Part shown: piece by piece, positions 49,101-58,666 of the stretch
How positions within the stretch are numbered: position 1 is the stretch's first letter
Layout: every line of letters begins with the position of its first letter
Source of the DNA: Bacteroidaceae bacterium
Lineage (GTDB): Bacteria > Bacteroidota > Bacteroidia > Bacteroidales > Bacteroidaceae
NCBI GenBank assembly: GCA_017555585.1
Contig: JAFZGA010000001.1
Span: forward strand, 1 to 61,208
DNA: 61,208 bases
Direction: 5' to 3'
Made by a program: the position numbers and the translations under genes
Notes under the pieces: model-generated
Told to the model about the DNA's origin: nothing
Databases searched by the model: none
Seen by the model: the letters and a program-made list of their open reading frames with translations, nothing else

Positions 49101-50012
49101 TTACACTTGTAATGCACCTATGAGTTCATCAACAGAACTCATATTGTGACGTACAAGATAATCCTCGATATAATCAACAATTTCACCGGTAACAGCAGGA
49201 TTCATAAAGTTCGCAGTACCTACCTCTATGGCACTCGCACCGGCAAGAAGGAACTCAACAGCATCGGCACCGGTTGTGATACCTCCAATACCCACAACAG
49301 GAATCTTGACAACCTTTGCAACCTGCCATACCATACGCAACGCTATTGGTTTGACAGCAGGGCCACTCATACCACCGGTAATAGTCGAAAGTATCGGACG
49401 ACGTTTTTCCGAATCGATAGCCATACCTAAAAGAGTGTTTATCAACGATACACTGTCGGCACCTGCACCCTCAACGGCACGTGCAATCTCTGTAATATCA
49501 GTGACATTTGGCGAAAGCTTTACAATCAAGGTCTTAGGATACGCCTTACGCACTGCAGAAACAACCTCGGCAGCCGAAGCCGGCATAACACCGAACGCCA
49601 TACCGCCCTGCTTGACGTTAGGACAAGAGATATTCAGCTCAATAGCAGGTATCTTATCAAGCGCAGCAACCTTCTCGGCACACGCCACATAATCCTCGAT
49701 GCAGGCACCTGATACATTGACGACAACATTTGTATCAAGGTCTTTCAGTTGAGGATAAATATTCTGTGCAAAGTAATCGACACCCTTGTTCTGCAAACCC
49801 ACAGCATTAAGCATACCCATAGGAGTTTCTGCGCTACGTGGATAAGGATTTCCTTCACGGTGATTCAGGGTTGTTCCCTTTACAATGAAACCGCCCAACT
49901 TGTTCAAATCAACAAAATCGGCAAATTCAAGGCCGTAACCGAATGTGCCAGATGCGGTAAGAACCGGATTCTTAAGCTCCAGACCGCCTATTTTTACATT
50001 AGTCTTTACCAT
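49101..50012 (-). CDS. pyrD: Dihydroorotate dehydrogenase B, catalytic subunit
   Basis: A 303-aa FMN enzyme of class 1B that oxidises dihydroorotate to orotate in pyrimidine synthesis. The catalytic Cys130 lies in [24 protein letters not shown] and the FMN-phosphate loop [20 protein letters not shown] are present. It overlaps pyrK by 7 bases; the two subunits form the NAD-linked class 1B complex. Confidence 0.97.
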   Translation of the reverse strand: MVKTNVKIGGLELKNPVLTASGTFGYGLEFADFVDLNKLGGFIVKGTTLNHREGNPYPRSAETPMGMLNAVGLQNKGVDYFAQNIYPQLKDLDTNVVVNVSGACIEDYVACAEKVAALDKIPAIELNISCPNVKQGGMAFGVMPASAAEVVSAVRKAYPKTLIVKLSPNVTDITEIARAVEGAGADSVSLINTLLGMAIDSEKRRPILSTITGGMSGPAVKPIALRMVWQVAKVVKIPVVGIGGITTGADAVEFLLAGASAIEVGTANFMNPAVTGEIVDYIEDYLVRHNMSSVDELIGALQV

Positions 50013-50773
50013 TTTAGTTCATCAATTGAAAATACCGGACCATCTGTACAAACACACTTATGTCCCTCCTTGGTGTCCTCGACACAGCAGAGACAAGCTC
50101 CAAGACCGCAAGCCATCTTGTTCTCAAGCGAAACCTCACAAGCAATGCTGTTCTCACGTGCATACTTGGCAACGGCAAGCATCATCGGCTTGGGACCGCA
50201 TGTAAATATTCCGTCAAACTTCTCTGCAAGAACAGAATGGTTTGTCACGTATCCTTTTTCGCCCAAAGAACCATCCTCGGTTGTATACTCAACTCGACCG
50301 AGAGCCTCATATGCATCACGACGATACAGATCCTTTGCCGCACGCGCACCGATAAGAATCACAAAATCATTGCCATTTTTACGCAATTGCTCAGCCAGGT
50401 AATACAATGGAGCAGAACCGACACCACCACCCACAAGCAGATAGCGGCCACCACCCTCAGTAGGCATTGTAAAACCGTTACCAAGTGGCATCAAGGTATT
50501 TACCTTGTCGCCAACCTTAAGAGAGGCAAGCCAACGTGTACCATCACCTACAACCTGCACCAAGAAACCGATCTCGTTTTTCTCGGCATCAAAACTATGC
50601 ACCGAAATAGGACGACGCAACACCACAGATGGTGTGTTGTCAACACGTAACTCGGCAAACTGTCCCGGAAGAGTTTCCGGCAGAGGTGTCTCACTGCACA
50701 TAACCAACAATACACAGTTGGCATTCACGTGCTGCACCTCTTTAATTGTCAAATCGACAAGAACTTTTTTCAT
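50006..50773 (-). CDS. pyrK: Dihydroorotate dehydrogenase electron-transfer subunit
   Basis: A 255-aa flavo-iron-sulfur protein that passes electrons from PyrD to NAD+. It has a ferredoxin-reductase fold: FAD site [14 protein letters not shown] site [20 protein letters not shown], and a C-terminal [2Fe-2S] site with four Cys in CGLGACLCC and CVCTDGP. It is upstream of and coupled to pyrD. A TATCTTCG box lies 41-49 bases before the start. Confidence 0.97.
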   Translation of the reverse strand: MKKVLVDLTIKEVQHVNANCVLLVMCSETPLPETLPGQFAELRVDNTPSVVLRRPISVHSFDAEKNEIGFLVQVVGDGTRWLASLKVGDKVNTLMPLGNGFTMPTEGGGRYLLVGGGVGSAPLYYLAEQLRKNGNDFVILIGARAAKDLYRRDAYEALGRVEYTTEDGSLGEKGYVTNHSVLAEKFDGIFTCGPKPMMLAVAKYARENSIACEVSLENKMACGLGACLCCVEDTKEGHKCVCTDGPVFSIDELKW

Positions 50774-50814
50774 AGAATATCTTAATAATATATATTACCT
50801 TATTCAATTATTGC

Positions 50815-50822
50815 GAAGATAA
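50815..50822 (-). promoter_or_regulatory. Candidate -7 box of pyrK-pyrD
   Basis: The minus strand reads TATCTTCG, as also before trmD and ettA. Confidence 0.4.
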
Positions 50823-50881
50823 CACATTTTTATCCTACAAACAAAACGGAAAAAGGGATAAATTACAATAACGTGCAATAA

Positions 50882-50915
50882 ATATGGGCAACCAAAAGAA
50901 TTTGATCACCCATAT
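50882..50915 (-). terminator. Weak hairpin after the XRE gene
   Basis: ATATGGG and CCCATAT can pair across 20 bases, just downstream of the leftward XRE gene, followed on that strand by TTTATTG. A weak terminator at best. Confidence 0.3.
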
Positions 50916-50948
50916 ACTGTCCGAATACACTTTTCACTTACCCGGCAT

Positions 50949-51479
50949 CTATTTTTCCGGAATAAGCGTCTCATACGTTCCGTCGGTATAGAATATGCGT
51001 ATCTCCTTTATTTTGCGCTGTACAACAGAAGGCTGTGCTGCATGACGAGACTGTACAGTCTTACGTTTTTCGGGTTGCGAAGCTACAAAATCCGTCTGAC
51101 GTGGCATTTCAGGCTGGACACGCGGCTTTTTCACAACAGGTACTATAGGCTCTACAACACCCGGAGTCATGAAAGCATTGTTTTCTACAACATCACTTTC
51201 CATTCCGGCAAACAGACCAACAGTTTGTGGCTGCACCGAATCCTCCCGCGCGCTCGATACAGGCATCGTAGGCCCCTCACCGATACCCGCCATAAGCCAT
51301 TCCATACTCAAACCGGGAAAAGCTTCATAAATCTTGAGTAGAACTTCAAGACTGGGCTTGTTTCTACCGCTCAGTATGTGAGACACTGACGCACGCTGTA
51401 TTCCTGTTCTGTCAGCAAATTGCGATGACGACAAATTGTAGCATTTCATCAGCAGTTCAATCCTTTCACGCTCGTTCAT
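50949..51479 (-). CDS. XRE-family HTH protein
   Basis: A 176-aa protein. The N-terminal HTH (about 5-60) reads LLMKCYNLSSSQFADRTGIQRASVSHILSGRNKPSLEVLLKIYEAF, a Cro/CI-type fold. The central and C-terminal parts are low in complexity, Pro/Gln/Val-rich and basic (VVKKPRVQPEMPRQ), ending with a short beta-like IKEIRIFYTDGTYETLIP. No protease or metal site is seen. It is followed leftward by the pyr genes but ends 175 bases before them. The upstream 1.1 kb is gene-poor and has recurring TTACAAATGT motifs that may be its operators. Confidence 0.85.
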   Translation of the reverse strand: MNERERIELLMKCYNLSSSQFADRTGIQRASVSHILSGRNKPSLEVLLKIYEAFPGLSMEWLMAGIGEGPTMPVSSAREDSVQPQTVGLFAGMESDVVENNAFMTPGVVEPIVPVVKKPRVQPEMPRQTDFVASQPEKRKTVQSRHAAQPSVVQRKIKEIRIFYTDGTYETLIPEK

Positions 51480-52541
51480 AAAATATGCAGTTTCTGTAAA
51501 TTACAAATGTTCCCACGTTTACACTTTACAAAGTTAACAATTATATCAAAAACAAACAAAACAAGATTAAAATATTTTTTCAAGCACAGATACCAAGAAA
51601 TTTACAAATGTTTCATTATACATTTTGACGCACCGACAATATACAATACCACACCCATCTTGCAAACACACAAAGAAGAGAAACACTTCCAGAAACTACA
51701 TAATTTATATTTTACTTTATATTTAAAGGATAAAAGATTGACACAAACCTCATTACATCAAAGAAAACCGATATTTTATTCACATAACAGAAACAAAGCG
51801 CATGTAAGCACGTACCACACTTAACTAACACTATAAAAATCAATACATAAAACATTGTTTTAAAGCATATTATAATATAAATACAACCATGTATAAAAAC
51901 TGAATATAGTCATCAACATGGTTCATAATTAACTGTTAATAACTGTAAGGAGTAAAATCAAAAAACGGAATGTTTGTCAATACATTTGTAAAATGATGTC
52001 TTTTTACAAAAGAAACGAATTGTTTTAATTTACAAACCACACAATAAACCAAAGAGATAATAAACATTTGTATAAACAATAATAAACACAAAATACAGCA
52101 ATAAACTTTGTATATTTATAGAAAACAACCTTTTCATTATGATAAATTTGCTACTGAAACAGACCATAAACAGAAAATGGCTGTAATTTTCCAAAAAATC
52201 ACACCAGGCTATCAGATTAACGATTTTTTTCGATTCTCACGACGCTTAAAACCCATTAATGCATTGATAATCTGTAATATAACACACAAAATAACCAAGA
52301 TTAGAAGTTTTGAAATAGAAAAAAGAGGGATTTTTCGTTTGCGCAGCCACCTTTGACTCGTTCGATATTACACGAATAGCAAAATCTTGCAATTGCTATA
52401 TTGTTTCTTGTTAAACATTACCCTTGCAAACACTATATATAACAGAGCTATCATACACCCCTTGCTCTTCACAACCCGAGCTATGCGCGACCATCTGCTG
52501 CAAGTGTTGGATCACCCTACCGATTAGAAAAAGACAAAAAA
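51480..52541. other. Long AT-rich non-coding region upstream of XRE gene
   Basis: About 1.06 kb, very AT-rich. Two short frames in it (105 and 82 codons) have no gene-like composition. TTACAAATGT occurs exactly at 51501-51510, at 51602-51611, and inverted at 51982-51991; a variant is at 52063-52072. Near 52485-52516 lies sequence resembling the right arm of the 105-bp hairpin element. Confidence 0.5.
52485..52516 (+). repeat. Diverged right arm of the hairpin element
   Basis: GCGCGACCATCTGCTGCAAG followed by TGTTGGATCACC aligns with the right part of the 105-bp element (CGCGTGACTAATTGCTACAAG, CATTGTCGAAC), differing mainly by transitions. A loosely matching left arm (TTGCAAACACT) lies about 60 bases upstream. 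Confidence 0.35.
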
Positions 52542-52572
52542 AATCCAATGAGCAAAGCCCATTGGATTAAAC
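52535..52572 (-). terminator. Terminator of the GH20 gene
   Basis: AATCCAATG and CATTGGATT pair around a short loop; on the minus strand a run of eight T follows. Confidence 0.8.
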
Positions 52573-52591
52573 AATAATTTCAAACGGTCAA

Positions 52592-54268
52592 TTACTTGAA
52601 AACATGCTTTCCGTAATCGACACCCTTTAAGCGATAATACACCTGTTCGCCCTGCAAACGGTTCAGGAAACTCTTGTAATCACGTTTATCTGCCGGCGTC
52701 CATCCTGCCTCGGCAACAGCCGCAAGACGAGGCAACATGAGATACTGGACCACAGAAGGCTCAATCACCCACTCTGTCCAGAAATTGGCCTGTACACCCA
52801 TATATTTATCCTGTAATTCAACAGGCACATTATTCATCGGCTTATAATCGTAGACACGCTCTACAGTCTCAGTACCATAGCCCTGTGAATGTGGCTCAGT
52901 AGGCAAGTCGGACTGCTTGCGGTTAATATAATAAGGAATCTGTGGCGACAGGATAGTATTCATTCCTCTTTGGGCAGCATCCTTTGCTGCCCCGTCTGCA
53001 CCAATCCATGCCATAATGGTTATATCATCACCAAGCGATGCTGTATTGCCATGTAGCACCTCATTCCAGAATATAAGCTTACGTTGTTTTTCAACAGGCT
53101 TCTGAGCAATGTGGTCTTTCAATTGCTTATAGAAATGTATCTGAAGGTCGCGGTAATTGGTAGAGCCAATCTCCTTCAGCAATGCCTGACATTCTGCATT
53201 GTGCTCCCATTTGTGAGTAGGACACTCGTCACCACCAAGATGTATGTAACCGAATGGGAACATATCTGTAAGCTCGTCAATGACATCTTTTGCAAACTGA
53301 ACAGCCTGCGGATTAGCAACGTTAATTACATCGCCCGATACACCCTGCCACAACCATACGTCGTGTTTGTTCTCCGGGCCACATGCAAGGAATTCAGGAT
53401 ATGAGGCTACAGCCGCCTGAGAATGTCCGGGGATATCAACCTCAGGCACAATCTCAACGAAACGTTGTTTTGCATACTCTACAACCTCTTTTATATCCTT
53501 ACGGGTATAGTAACCTCCGTAACGTTCACCGTCAGGCTTCACGTCACCCCAGGCACACACCTTGCTGTCGCGCCATGCACCAATCTCGGTCAACTTAGGA
53601 TATTTCTTGATTTCGATACGCCAACCCTGATCCTCGGTCAAATGCCAGTGGAAACGGTTCATCTTATAGGCTGACATCACATCAATAATCTTCTTTATCT
53701 CCTCCTTACCATAAAAGTGACGGCCCTCATCGAGCATAAATCCGCGCCATGAGAAGCGTGGTTCATCAACAATAAACACAGCGGGAACACTCCACTCCTC
53801 CACACTCTCATCGTACACACCGGCCATAACATTACGGGGCATGAGCTGTTTCAATGTCTGCAATGCATAGAAGAAGCCTGCAGGCATTGCTGCTGCGATG
53901 TTTATTCTTTTCGGGGTAACAGATAGCCTATAAGCCTCTTTGCCCATATATTCATCAACATACAACACAATATGCGCATCTCCCTCCTTAGCGGATTCTT
54001 GCACATCCCAACCAAGGAACAGACCATCCTTCAGCCTATCCTTGACAAGCTTTACACCTGTTGTTTTCTTTATCTCCTTGACAAAATTGTCCACGACAGC
54101 ATCAATGCCTTCATCCTTTATTTCTGGATAACACAGCACAACCTTACCATTGAAAGAAAACTCACCCTCCTCTACCTGTATTTCAGCTGGCTGGGGAATG
54201 AGCGACAACTCCTGCGCATCAACAGTGAGCAAAAAGATTGATAGCAATAAAAATAAAAATTTTCTCAT
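52592..54268 (-). CDS. Secreted GH20 beta-N-acetylhexosaminidase
   Basis: A 558-aa enzyme with signal peptide MRKFLFLLLSIFLLTVDAQ. The N-terminal GH20b domain (about 20-165) precedes the catalytic barrel. Catalytic Asp347-Glu348 lie in YIHLGGDECPTHKW; substrate-binding MLDEGRHFYGKEEIKK, FHWHLTEDQGWRIEIKKYP and IPGHSQAA are present. It releases terminal GlcNAc or GalNAc from host glycans or peptidoglycan fragments. It starts 13 bases after the upstream aminotransferase gene on the same strand. Confidence 0.95.
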   Translation of the reverse strand: MRKFLFLLLSIFLLTVDAQELSLIPQPAEIQVEEGEFSFNGKVVLCYPEIKDEGIDAVVDNFVKEIKKTTGVKLVKDRLKDGLFLGWDVQESAKEGDAHIVLYVDEYMGKEAYRLSVTPKRINIAAAMPAGFFYALQTLKQLMPRNVMAGVYDESVEEWSVPAVFIVDEPRFSWRGFMLDEGRHFYGKEEIKKIIDVMSAYKMNRFHWHLTEDQGWRIEIKKYPKLTEIGAWRDSKVCAWGDVKPDGERYGGYYTRKDIKEVVEYAKQRFVEIVPEVDIPGHSQAAVASYPEFLACGPENKHDVWLWQGVSGDVINVANPQAVQFAKDVIDELTDMFPFGYIHLGGDECPTHKWEHNAECQALLKEIGSTNYRDLQIHFYKQLKDHIAQKPVEKQRKLIFWNEVLHGNTASLGDDITIMAWIGADGAAKDAAQRGMNTILSPQIPYYINRKQSDLPTEPHSQGYGTETVERVYDYKPMNNVPVELQDKYMGVQANFWTEWVIEPSVVQYLMLPRLAAVAEAGWTPADKRDYKSFLNRLQGEQVYYRLKGVDYGKHVFK

Positions 54269-54281
54269 ATTGCGTTAGTTA

Positions 54282-55583
54282 TTAATGTTTTTCATTAAAC
54301 AGTTTAAGTCTTTCTTCAAGCATTGCATAGTGGTGAGGCTTGATATTTGAAGAACATGCACGTATTCCGTTGCGTGTTGCTCCAGTAGTAGCAAGGTCAA
54401 TTCCACTTATGCCATAGTACAGCAATTCCTTCAACAGATCACCGCCCGGCATATCCTTATACCCTATTGTAAAGAAGAAACCGTCGCTGACAGGCTCCTC
54501 ACCGTCAGTGTCATATACAACATTGAAACCGTTACGCTGCATAATTTCCTTAATACGCGCAGAACGTACCGCATACTCTTTTATGTCGCCTACAAAATTG
54601 TACTCGCCATCACACGCTGCCTTAAGCATTGCAGCCATGGCACATTGCGCTGAATGCGACACACCAGATGAGAACGAATACAGGAATGCATAGGCAAATG
54701 CCGCACCAAAACGTGGCATACCATAACGTTCTTTCAATGCATCGTAATGACGAGTAAACAATTTGTCCGATATACAGGCAAGGGCAATTCTCTGACCGGC
54801 ATAGCTGAATATCTTCGACGCACTTAAAAGAATTATATAATTATCGGTATATTTAGAAACACTCGGCTGATACGGAGGCTCAAAAGGACGGCTCATATCA
54901 CGACGGAAATCCATTGTCATATACGCAAGATCCTCGATGACAAGTACATCATGTTTTGCCGAAAGACGGCCGATAATCTCAAGTTCCTCATCAGTAAGAG
55001 TCATCCATGTAGGGTTGTTGGGTGTAGAATACAGCACAGCACTGATATTTCCCTTTGCATATACCTCTTCAAGCTTTGCTTCAAGAGCCTTACCACGGTA
55101 TGCGGCAATATCGAATGAAGCTATTTTTACACCTACAACATTTGCCTGAAGTTTCTGTACAGGAAAACCCGGATCAATATAAAGCACAGTATCACGCCGT
55201 TCGTCAAGCTGCGAAGCAATCATCAACGAAGCAAACGAAGCCTGCATAGAACCTACTGTAGGAATACATCCCTGCGGTTTTATATCAGCATCAAGAAATG
55301 CCTTTACGAATCGCGATGCCTGCTCTTTGATTTCAGGAATACCGTCAATAATTGGATATACCGACGCTACCCCACGCTGCAAGGCTTCACATTCAGCCTT
55401 TACACCTACAGCCGATGGCGGCAAGCCCGGAACACCCATCTCGAAATGGATATACTCGATACCAGTACGCGCCTCTACGGCACGCACCACAGCACCTATC
55501 TGACGTATAGATGCAGAACGAATATCCTCAATTTCGAGCTCTTTTACGATTGAATCGACTATTTCTGAACTTACGATACACAT
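54282..55583 (-). CDS. PLP-dependent aminotransferase
   Basis: A 433-aa fold-type I enzyme. PLP lysine Lys257 in ILLSASKIFSYAGQRIAL; Asp218 in VIEDLAYM; YSTPNNPTW (185-193); an unusual N-terminus with IHFEMGVPGLPPSAVG in place of the common GxPD motif. Substrate unknown. Thirteen bases separate it from the GH20 gene, suggesting cotranscription. Confidence 0.88.
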   Translation of the reverse strand: MCIVSSEIVDSIVKELEIEDIRSASIRQIGAVVRAVEARTGIEYIHFEMGVPGLPPSAVGVKAECEALQRGVASVYPIIDGIPEIKEQASRFVKAFLDADIKPQGCIPTVGSMQASFASLMIASQLDERRDTVLYIDPGFPVQKLQANVVGVKIASFDIAAYRGKALEAKLEEVYAKGNISAVLYSTPNNPTWMTLTDEELEIIGRLSAKHDVLVIEDLAYMTMDFRRDMSRPFEPPYQPSVSKYTDNYIILLSASKIFSYAGQRIALACISDKLFTRHYDALKERYGMPRFGAAFAYAFLYSFSSGVSHSAQCAMAAMLKAACDGEYNFVGDIKEYAVRSARIKEIMQRNGFNVVYDTDGEEPVSDGFFFTIGYKDMPGGDLLKELLYYGISGIDLATTGATRNGIRACSSNIKPHHYAMLEERLKLFNEKH

Positions 55584-55744
55584 TTCTTATAGGTTTTCTA
55601 TCAGTTTCAGCTTTCCTGAGTACTTTCCTGGCCTTAGCATTACTGAGCACTTTCTTTGCAGCCCGGGTTATATTCTTTCCCTTTTTCTTGTATAAATATA
55701 TCAACAACAAAGGAAGCATTGTCTGTAATATTTAATAAAAATGC

Positions 55745-55842
55745 TTTCAGCAACAAATTTATAGTGTTAAAGGATTAATGACAAGGCTTGCGAAGTTTCA
55801 GCAATAGGGAGTTTAGTATCCTAAATGACCTGTTGCTGAAAC
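55745..55842. repeat. Inverted repeat upstream of the aminotransferase
   Basis: GTTTCAGCAA (55795-55804) and TTGCTGAAAC (55833-55842) are exact reverse complements; CTTTCAGCAA also occurs at 55744-55753. It lies between ettA (its 3' side) and the aminotransferase. The hairpin may end ettA's neighbour region or bind a regulator; no T-run follows directly. Confidence 0.45.
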
Positions 55843-55881
55843 AAGCGTAACGCAGTCAGTAACCTTTTAGACAATATATAA

Positions 55882-57579
55882 TTAGTCTTCCATCAGTTTA
55901 CGATAACGCACCTTCTTAGGCTCCTCGATACCAAGACGACGCATCTTGTTCTCTTCGTAATCAGAGTATGAACCCTCGAACGAGAAGACATTACCGTCAC
56001 CCTCGAATGCAATTATGTGGGTACATATACGGTCAAGGAACCAACGGTCGTGGCTGATTACAACAGCGCAACCTGCAAAGTTCTCAAGACCTTCCTCAAG
56101 AGCACGAAGTGTATTTACGTCAATATCATTGGTAGGCTCGTCGAGAAGCAGAACGTTACCACCCTCTTTGAGCGCCATTGCAAGGTGAAGACGGTTACGC
56201 TCACCACCAGAAAGCACACCACACTTCTTCTCCTGGTCAGCACCAGTAAAATTGAAGCGTGAAAGGTATGCACGAACATTTATCTCCTTACCGCCAAGAC
56301 GCATAAGTTCATTGCCCTGACTCATAACCTCATATACAGTCTTGTCGGCAACAATATCCTTATGATTCTGGTCAACGTATGCAATCTTAACTGTTTCACC
56401 AACCTCGAATGTACCTTCATCGGCAGTCTCAAGTCCCATAATCATACGGAAGAGAGTTGTCTTACCGGCACCGTTAGGACCAATCACACCTACAATTCCG
56501 TTAGGGGGAAGCATGAAGTTCAAATTACTGAACAGATGCTTGCTACCGAATGACTTACCGATATTCTCAGCATTGATAACCTTGTTACCAAGGCGCGGAC
56601 CGTTAGGTATAAAGATTTCAAGTTTCTCTTCACGCTCTTTCTGATCTTCGTTAAGCATGCGCTCGTATGAGTTAAGACGTGCCTTACCCTTAGCCTGACG
56701 TGCCTTTGGAGACATGCGTACCCACTCAAGCTCGCGCTCAAGAGTCTTACGACGCTTGCTTGCACTCTTCTCCTCCTGTTCCATACGCTTGGTTTTCTGG
56801 TCGAGCCATGAAGAGTAGTTACCCTGCCAGGGAATTCCCTCACCACGGTCAAGTTCAAGAATCCAGCCGGCAACATCGTCAAGGAAATAACGGTCGTGTG
56901 TAACGGCAATTACTGTACCCTCATATTGGTTAAGGTGCTGCTCAAGCCAGTCGATACTCTCGGCGTCAAGGTGGTTGGTAGGCTCATCAAGAAGCAACAC
57001 ATCGGGTTTCTGCAAAAGCAGACGGCAAAGAGCTACACGACGACGCTCACCACCTGAAAGATGGTCAACAAGCTCATCGGGAGCCGGACAACGGAGAGCT
57101 GCCATAGCACGTTCGAGTTTACTGTCAAGATTCCATGCATCAGTAGCATCTATTATATCCTGCAATTCTGCCTGACGTGCAAAAAGTTGGTTCATCTTGT
57201 CCTCATCCTCGTAATATTCGGGCAAGCCGAACTTCATATTGATCTCCTCATACTCAGCAAGGGCATCAACTGTAGCCTGTACACCCTCCTTCACACACTC
57301 CATCACAGTCTTACCATCCTGCAAGTGTGGCTCCTGTGGAAGGTAACCAACCGAATATCCGGGTGACCACACCACGTTACCCTGATAGTCATTGTCAAGG
57401 CCTGCGATAATCTTCATCAAAGTAGATTTACCCGCACCATTCATACCCACAATACCAATCTTGGCACCGTAGAAGAACGAGAGGTAAATGTTCTTCAACA
57501 CCTGTTTGTTTGTCTGCTTGATTGTCTTGCTCAAGCCCACCATCGAAAAGATGATTTTCTTGTCATCAACTGTTGCCAT
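55882..57579 (-). CDS. ettA: Energy-dependent translational throttle protein EttA
   Basis: A 565-aa ABC-F protein with two ATPase domains and no membrane part. It binds the ribosomal E site and gates translation by ATP/ADP level. Walker A sites are GMNGAGKSTLM and GPNGAGKTTLF; signatures LSGGERRRVALC and LSGGERNRLHLA; Walker B LLLDEPTNHLD and LLLDEPTNDID. The linker (WLDQKTKRMEQEEKSASKRRKTLEREL) and an EttA-like arm are present. A TATCTTCG box lies 47 bases upstream. Confidence 0.96.
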   Translation of the reverse strand: MATVDDKKIIFSMVGLSKTIKQTNKQVLKNIYLSFFYGAKIGIVGMNGAGKSTLMKIIAGLDNDYQGNVVWSPGYSVGYLPQEPHLQDGKTVMECVKEGVQATVDALAEYEEINMKFGLPEYYEDEDKMNQLFARQAELQDIIDATDAWNLDSKLERAMAALRCPAPDELVDHLSGGERRRVALCRLLLQKPDVLLLDEPTNHLDAESIDWLEQHLNQYEGTVIAVTHDRYFLDDVAGWILELDRGEGIPWQGNYSSWLDQKTKRMEQEEKSASKRRKTLERELEWVRMSPKARQAKGKARLNSYERMLNEDQKEREEKLEIFIPNGPRLGNKVINAENIGKSFGSKHLFSNLNFMLPPNGIVGVIGPNGAGKTTLFRMIMGLETADEGTFEVGETVKIAYVDQNHKDIVADKTVYEVMSQGNELMRLGGKEINVRAYLSRFNFTGADQEKKCGVLSGGERNRLHLAMALKEGGNVLLLDEPTNDIDVNTLRALEEGLENFAGCAVVISHDRWFLDRICTHIIAFEGDGNVFSFEGSYSDYEENKMRRLGIEEPKKVRYRKLMED

Positions 57580-57625
57580 AAATCTATTTTAATTATTATA
57601 TTATTCCCAATTTGAAAATTTTCTG

Positions 57626-57633
57626 CGAAGATA
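57626..57633 (-). promoter_or_regulatory. Candidate -7 box of ettA
   Basis: The minus strand reads TATCTTCG, 47 bases before the start codon. Confidence 0.4.
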
Positions 57634-57791
57634 ACAAAATTTTCGCGAACTATGGCAACAAAAGCACCTTATAAATAAAGAGCCCAAAAATTATTGTCAA
57701 CACATCGTCGGCCAACGTTAAAAAAATCAAAATGCGCAATAAAGCGGAGTTTGCATACGTTTAGTAAGCAGATCATAAATTTAATAAAAAC

Positions 57792-58508
57792 ATGAAAAAT
57801 TTCATCAATAGATTCTGGTGGCTGTTTCCAGTGCTTTTTGCTGCAGCAATATTTTCCATTGCCATAATCACACCATCGTGGACGCCAATGCTTTGGGTAA
57901 TTTCAATACTCCTGACATTCATGGCATTGATAACGTCATGGATATTCCTGCTCATATTCAAAAAGTGGTGGAAATTTCTGTTTTCATTCATAATGGGAGC
58001 GCTAACGGTAGCCTTTTTCATCTACCTATTATACCTTGGAATATCACTCGCATTCAACCCCGGCCCCGACAATTTTGGCAAGGAACATCCCATACCTGCA
58101 CATCTGGAATATAGCATACCACTTGATGAAAGAGAAGAATTGTCATTTCCCATTGACAGCACAGCGCAAGACACCTGGCTGCAGATTTGGAATGATTTTC
58201 AAGGCGGAATGTATACATACGAATTCCACCACCCGGCACTTGAAGAAGGATGGATATACCTGCGTTGTTACGAGGCAACTGAAAACATACCGCTCTCGCC
58301 CGAGCGAATTTCGGCAGCAAGCATGGTAGCAACACCCTCTACCACATCATTCTCAAAAGTAGTTGAAAAGCAGTGCTTCACAATCTATCGCGGTGATTGG
58401 GGCGACTATTATGCTGCGCGCATAGAGGTTTGGCACAAGGATGCCAAGACAGGCAAGGAACGCAAACTGATGGAAAAGGTGTACCGCGTCGAGGGCTGGC
58501 AGCGATAG
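57792..58508 (+). CDS. Membrane protein of unknown function
   Basis: A 238-aa protein. Three helices (about 9-28, 32-53 and 61-85) are followed by a soluble domain of about 150 residues rich in aromatic residues (EFHHPALEEGWIYLRCYEAT; FTIYRGDWGDYYAARIEVWHKD). I do not recognise the family. The C-terminal domain looks beta-rich and probably faces the periplasm. It stands alone, with a hairpin downstream. Confidence 0.75.
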   Translation: MKNFINRFWWLFPVLFAAAIFSIAIITPSWTPMLWVISILLTFMALITSWIFLLIFKKWWKFLFSFIMGALTVAFFIYLLYLGISLAFNPGPDNFGKEHPIPAHLEYSIPLDEREELSFPIDSTAQDTWLQIWNDFQGGMYTYEFHHPALEEGWIYLRCYEATENIPLSPERISAASMVATPSTTSFSKVVEKQCFTIYRGDWGDYYAARIEVWHKDAKTGKERKLMEKVYRVEGWQR

Positions 58509-58535
58509 GAAAATATGAGGGTAGAATATACGAAA

Positions 58536-58570
58536 AGTGAACCGCAAAGATTACAACTTTACGGTTCACT
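58536..58570. terminator. Hairpin between membrane protein and receptor genes
   Basis: AGTGAACCG and CGGTTCACT form a perfect 9-bp stem between convergent genes. The following sequence is T-rich (ATATTTATTG) but not a clean T-run. Confidence 0.5.
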
Positions 58571-58666
58571 ATATTTATTGTATCATCTTCAACAGACTCT
58601 CAAACGCATCTGTTCCGTCAGTGCGGTGTTCGAGCAGGTTCTCTTCCGTTTCGTCGAACTTCACAA

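Noticed and set aside
51507-51824. 105-codon frame upstream of the XRE gene
   Set aside because: Composition reflects AT-rich DNA (Lys, Asn, Thr, His runs) with no domain, and one of the TTACAAATGT motifs lies in it.
52108-52356. 82-codon frame in the same region
   Set aside because: No recognisable features or promoter; low-complexity AT-rich translation.
55528-55719. 63-codon basic frame overlapping the aminotransferase start
   Set aside because: It overlaps the start of a strong gene by 56 bases and its codons read like a leader; possible but unsupported.
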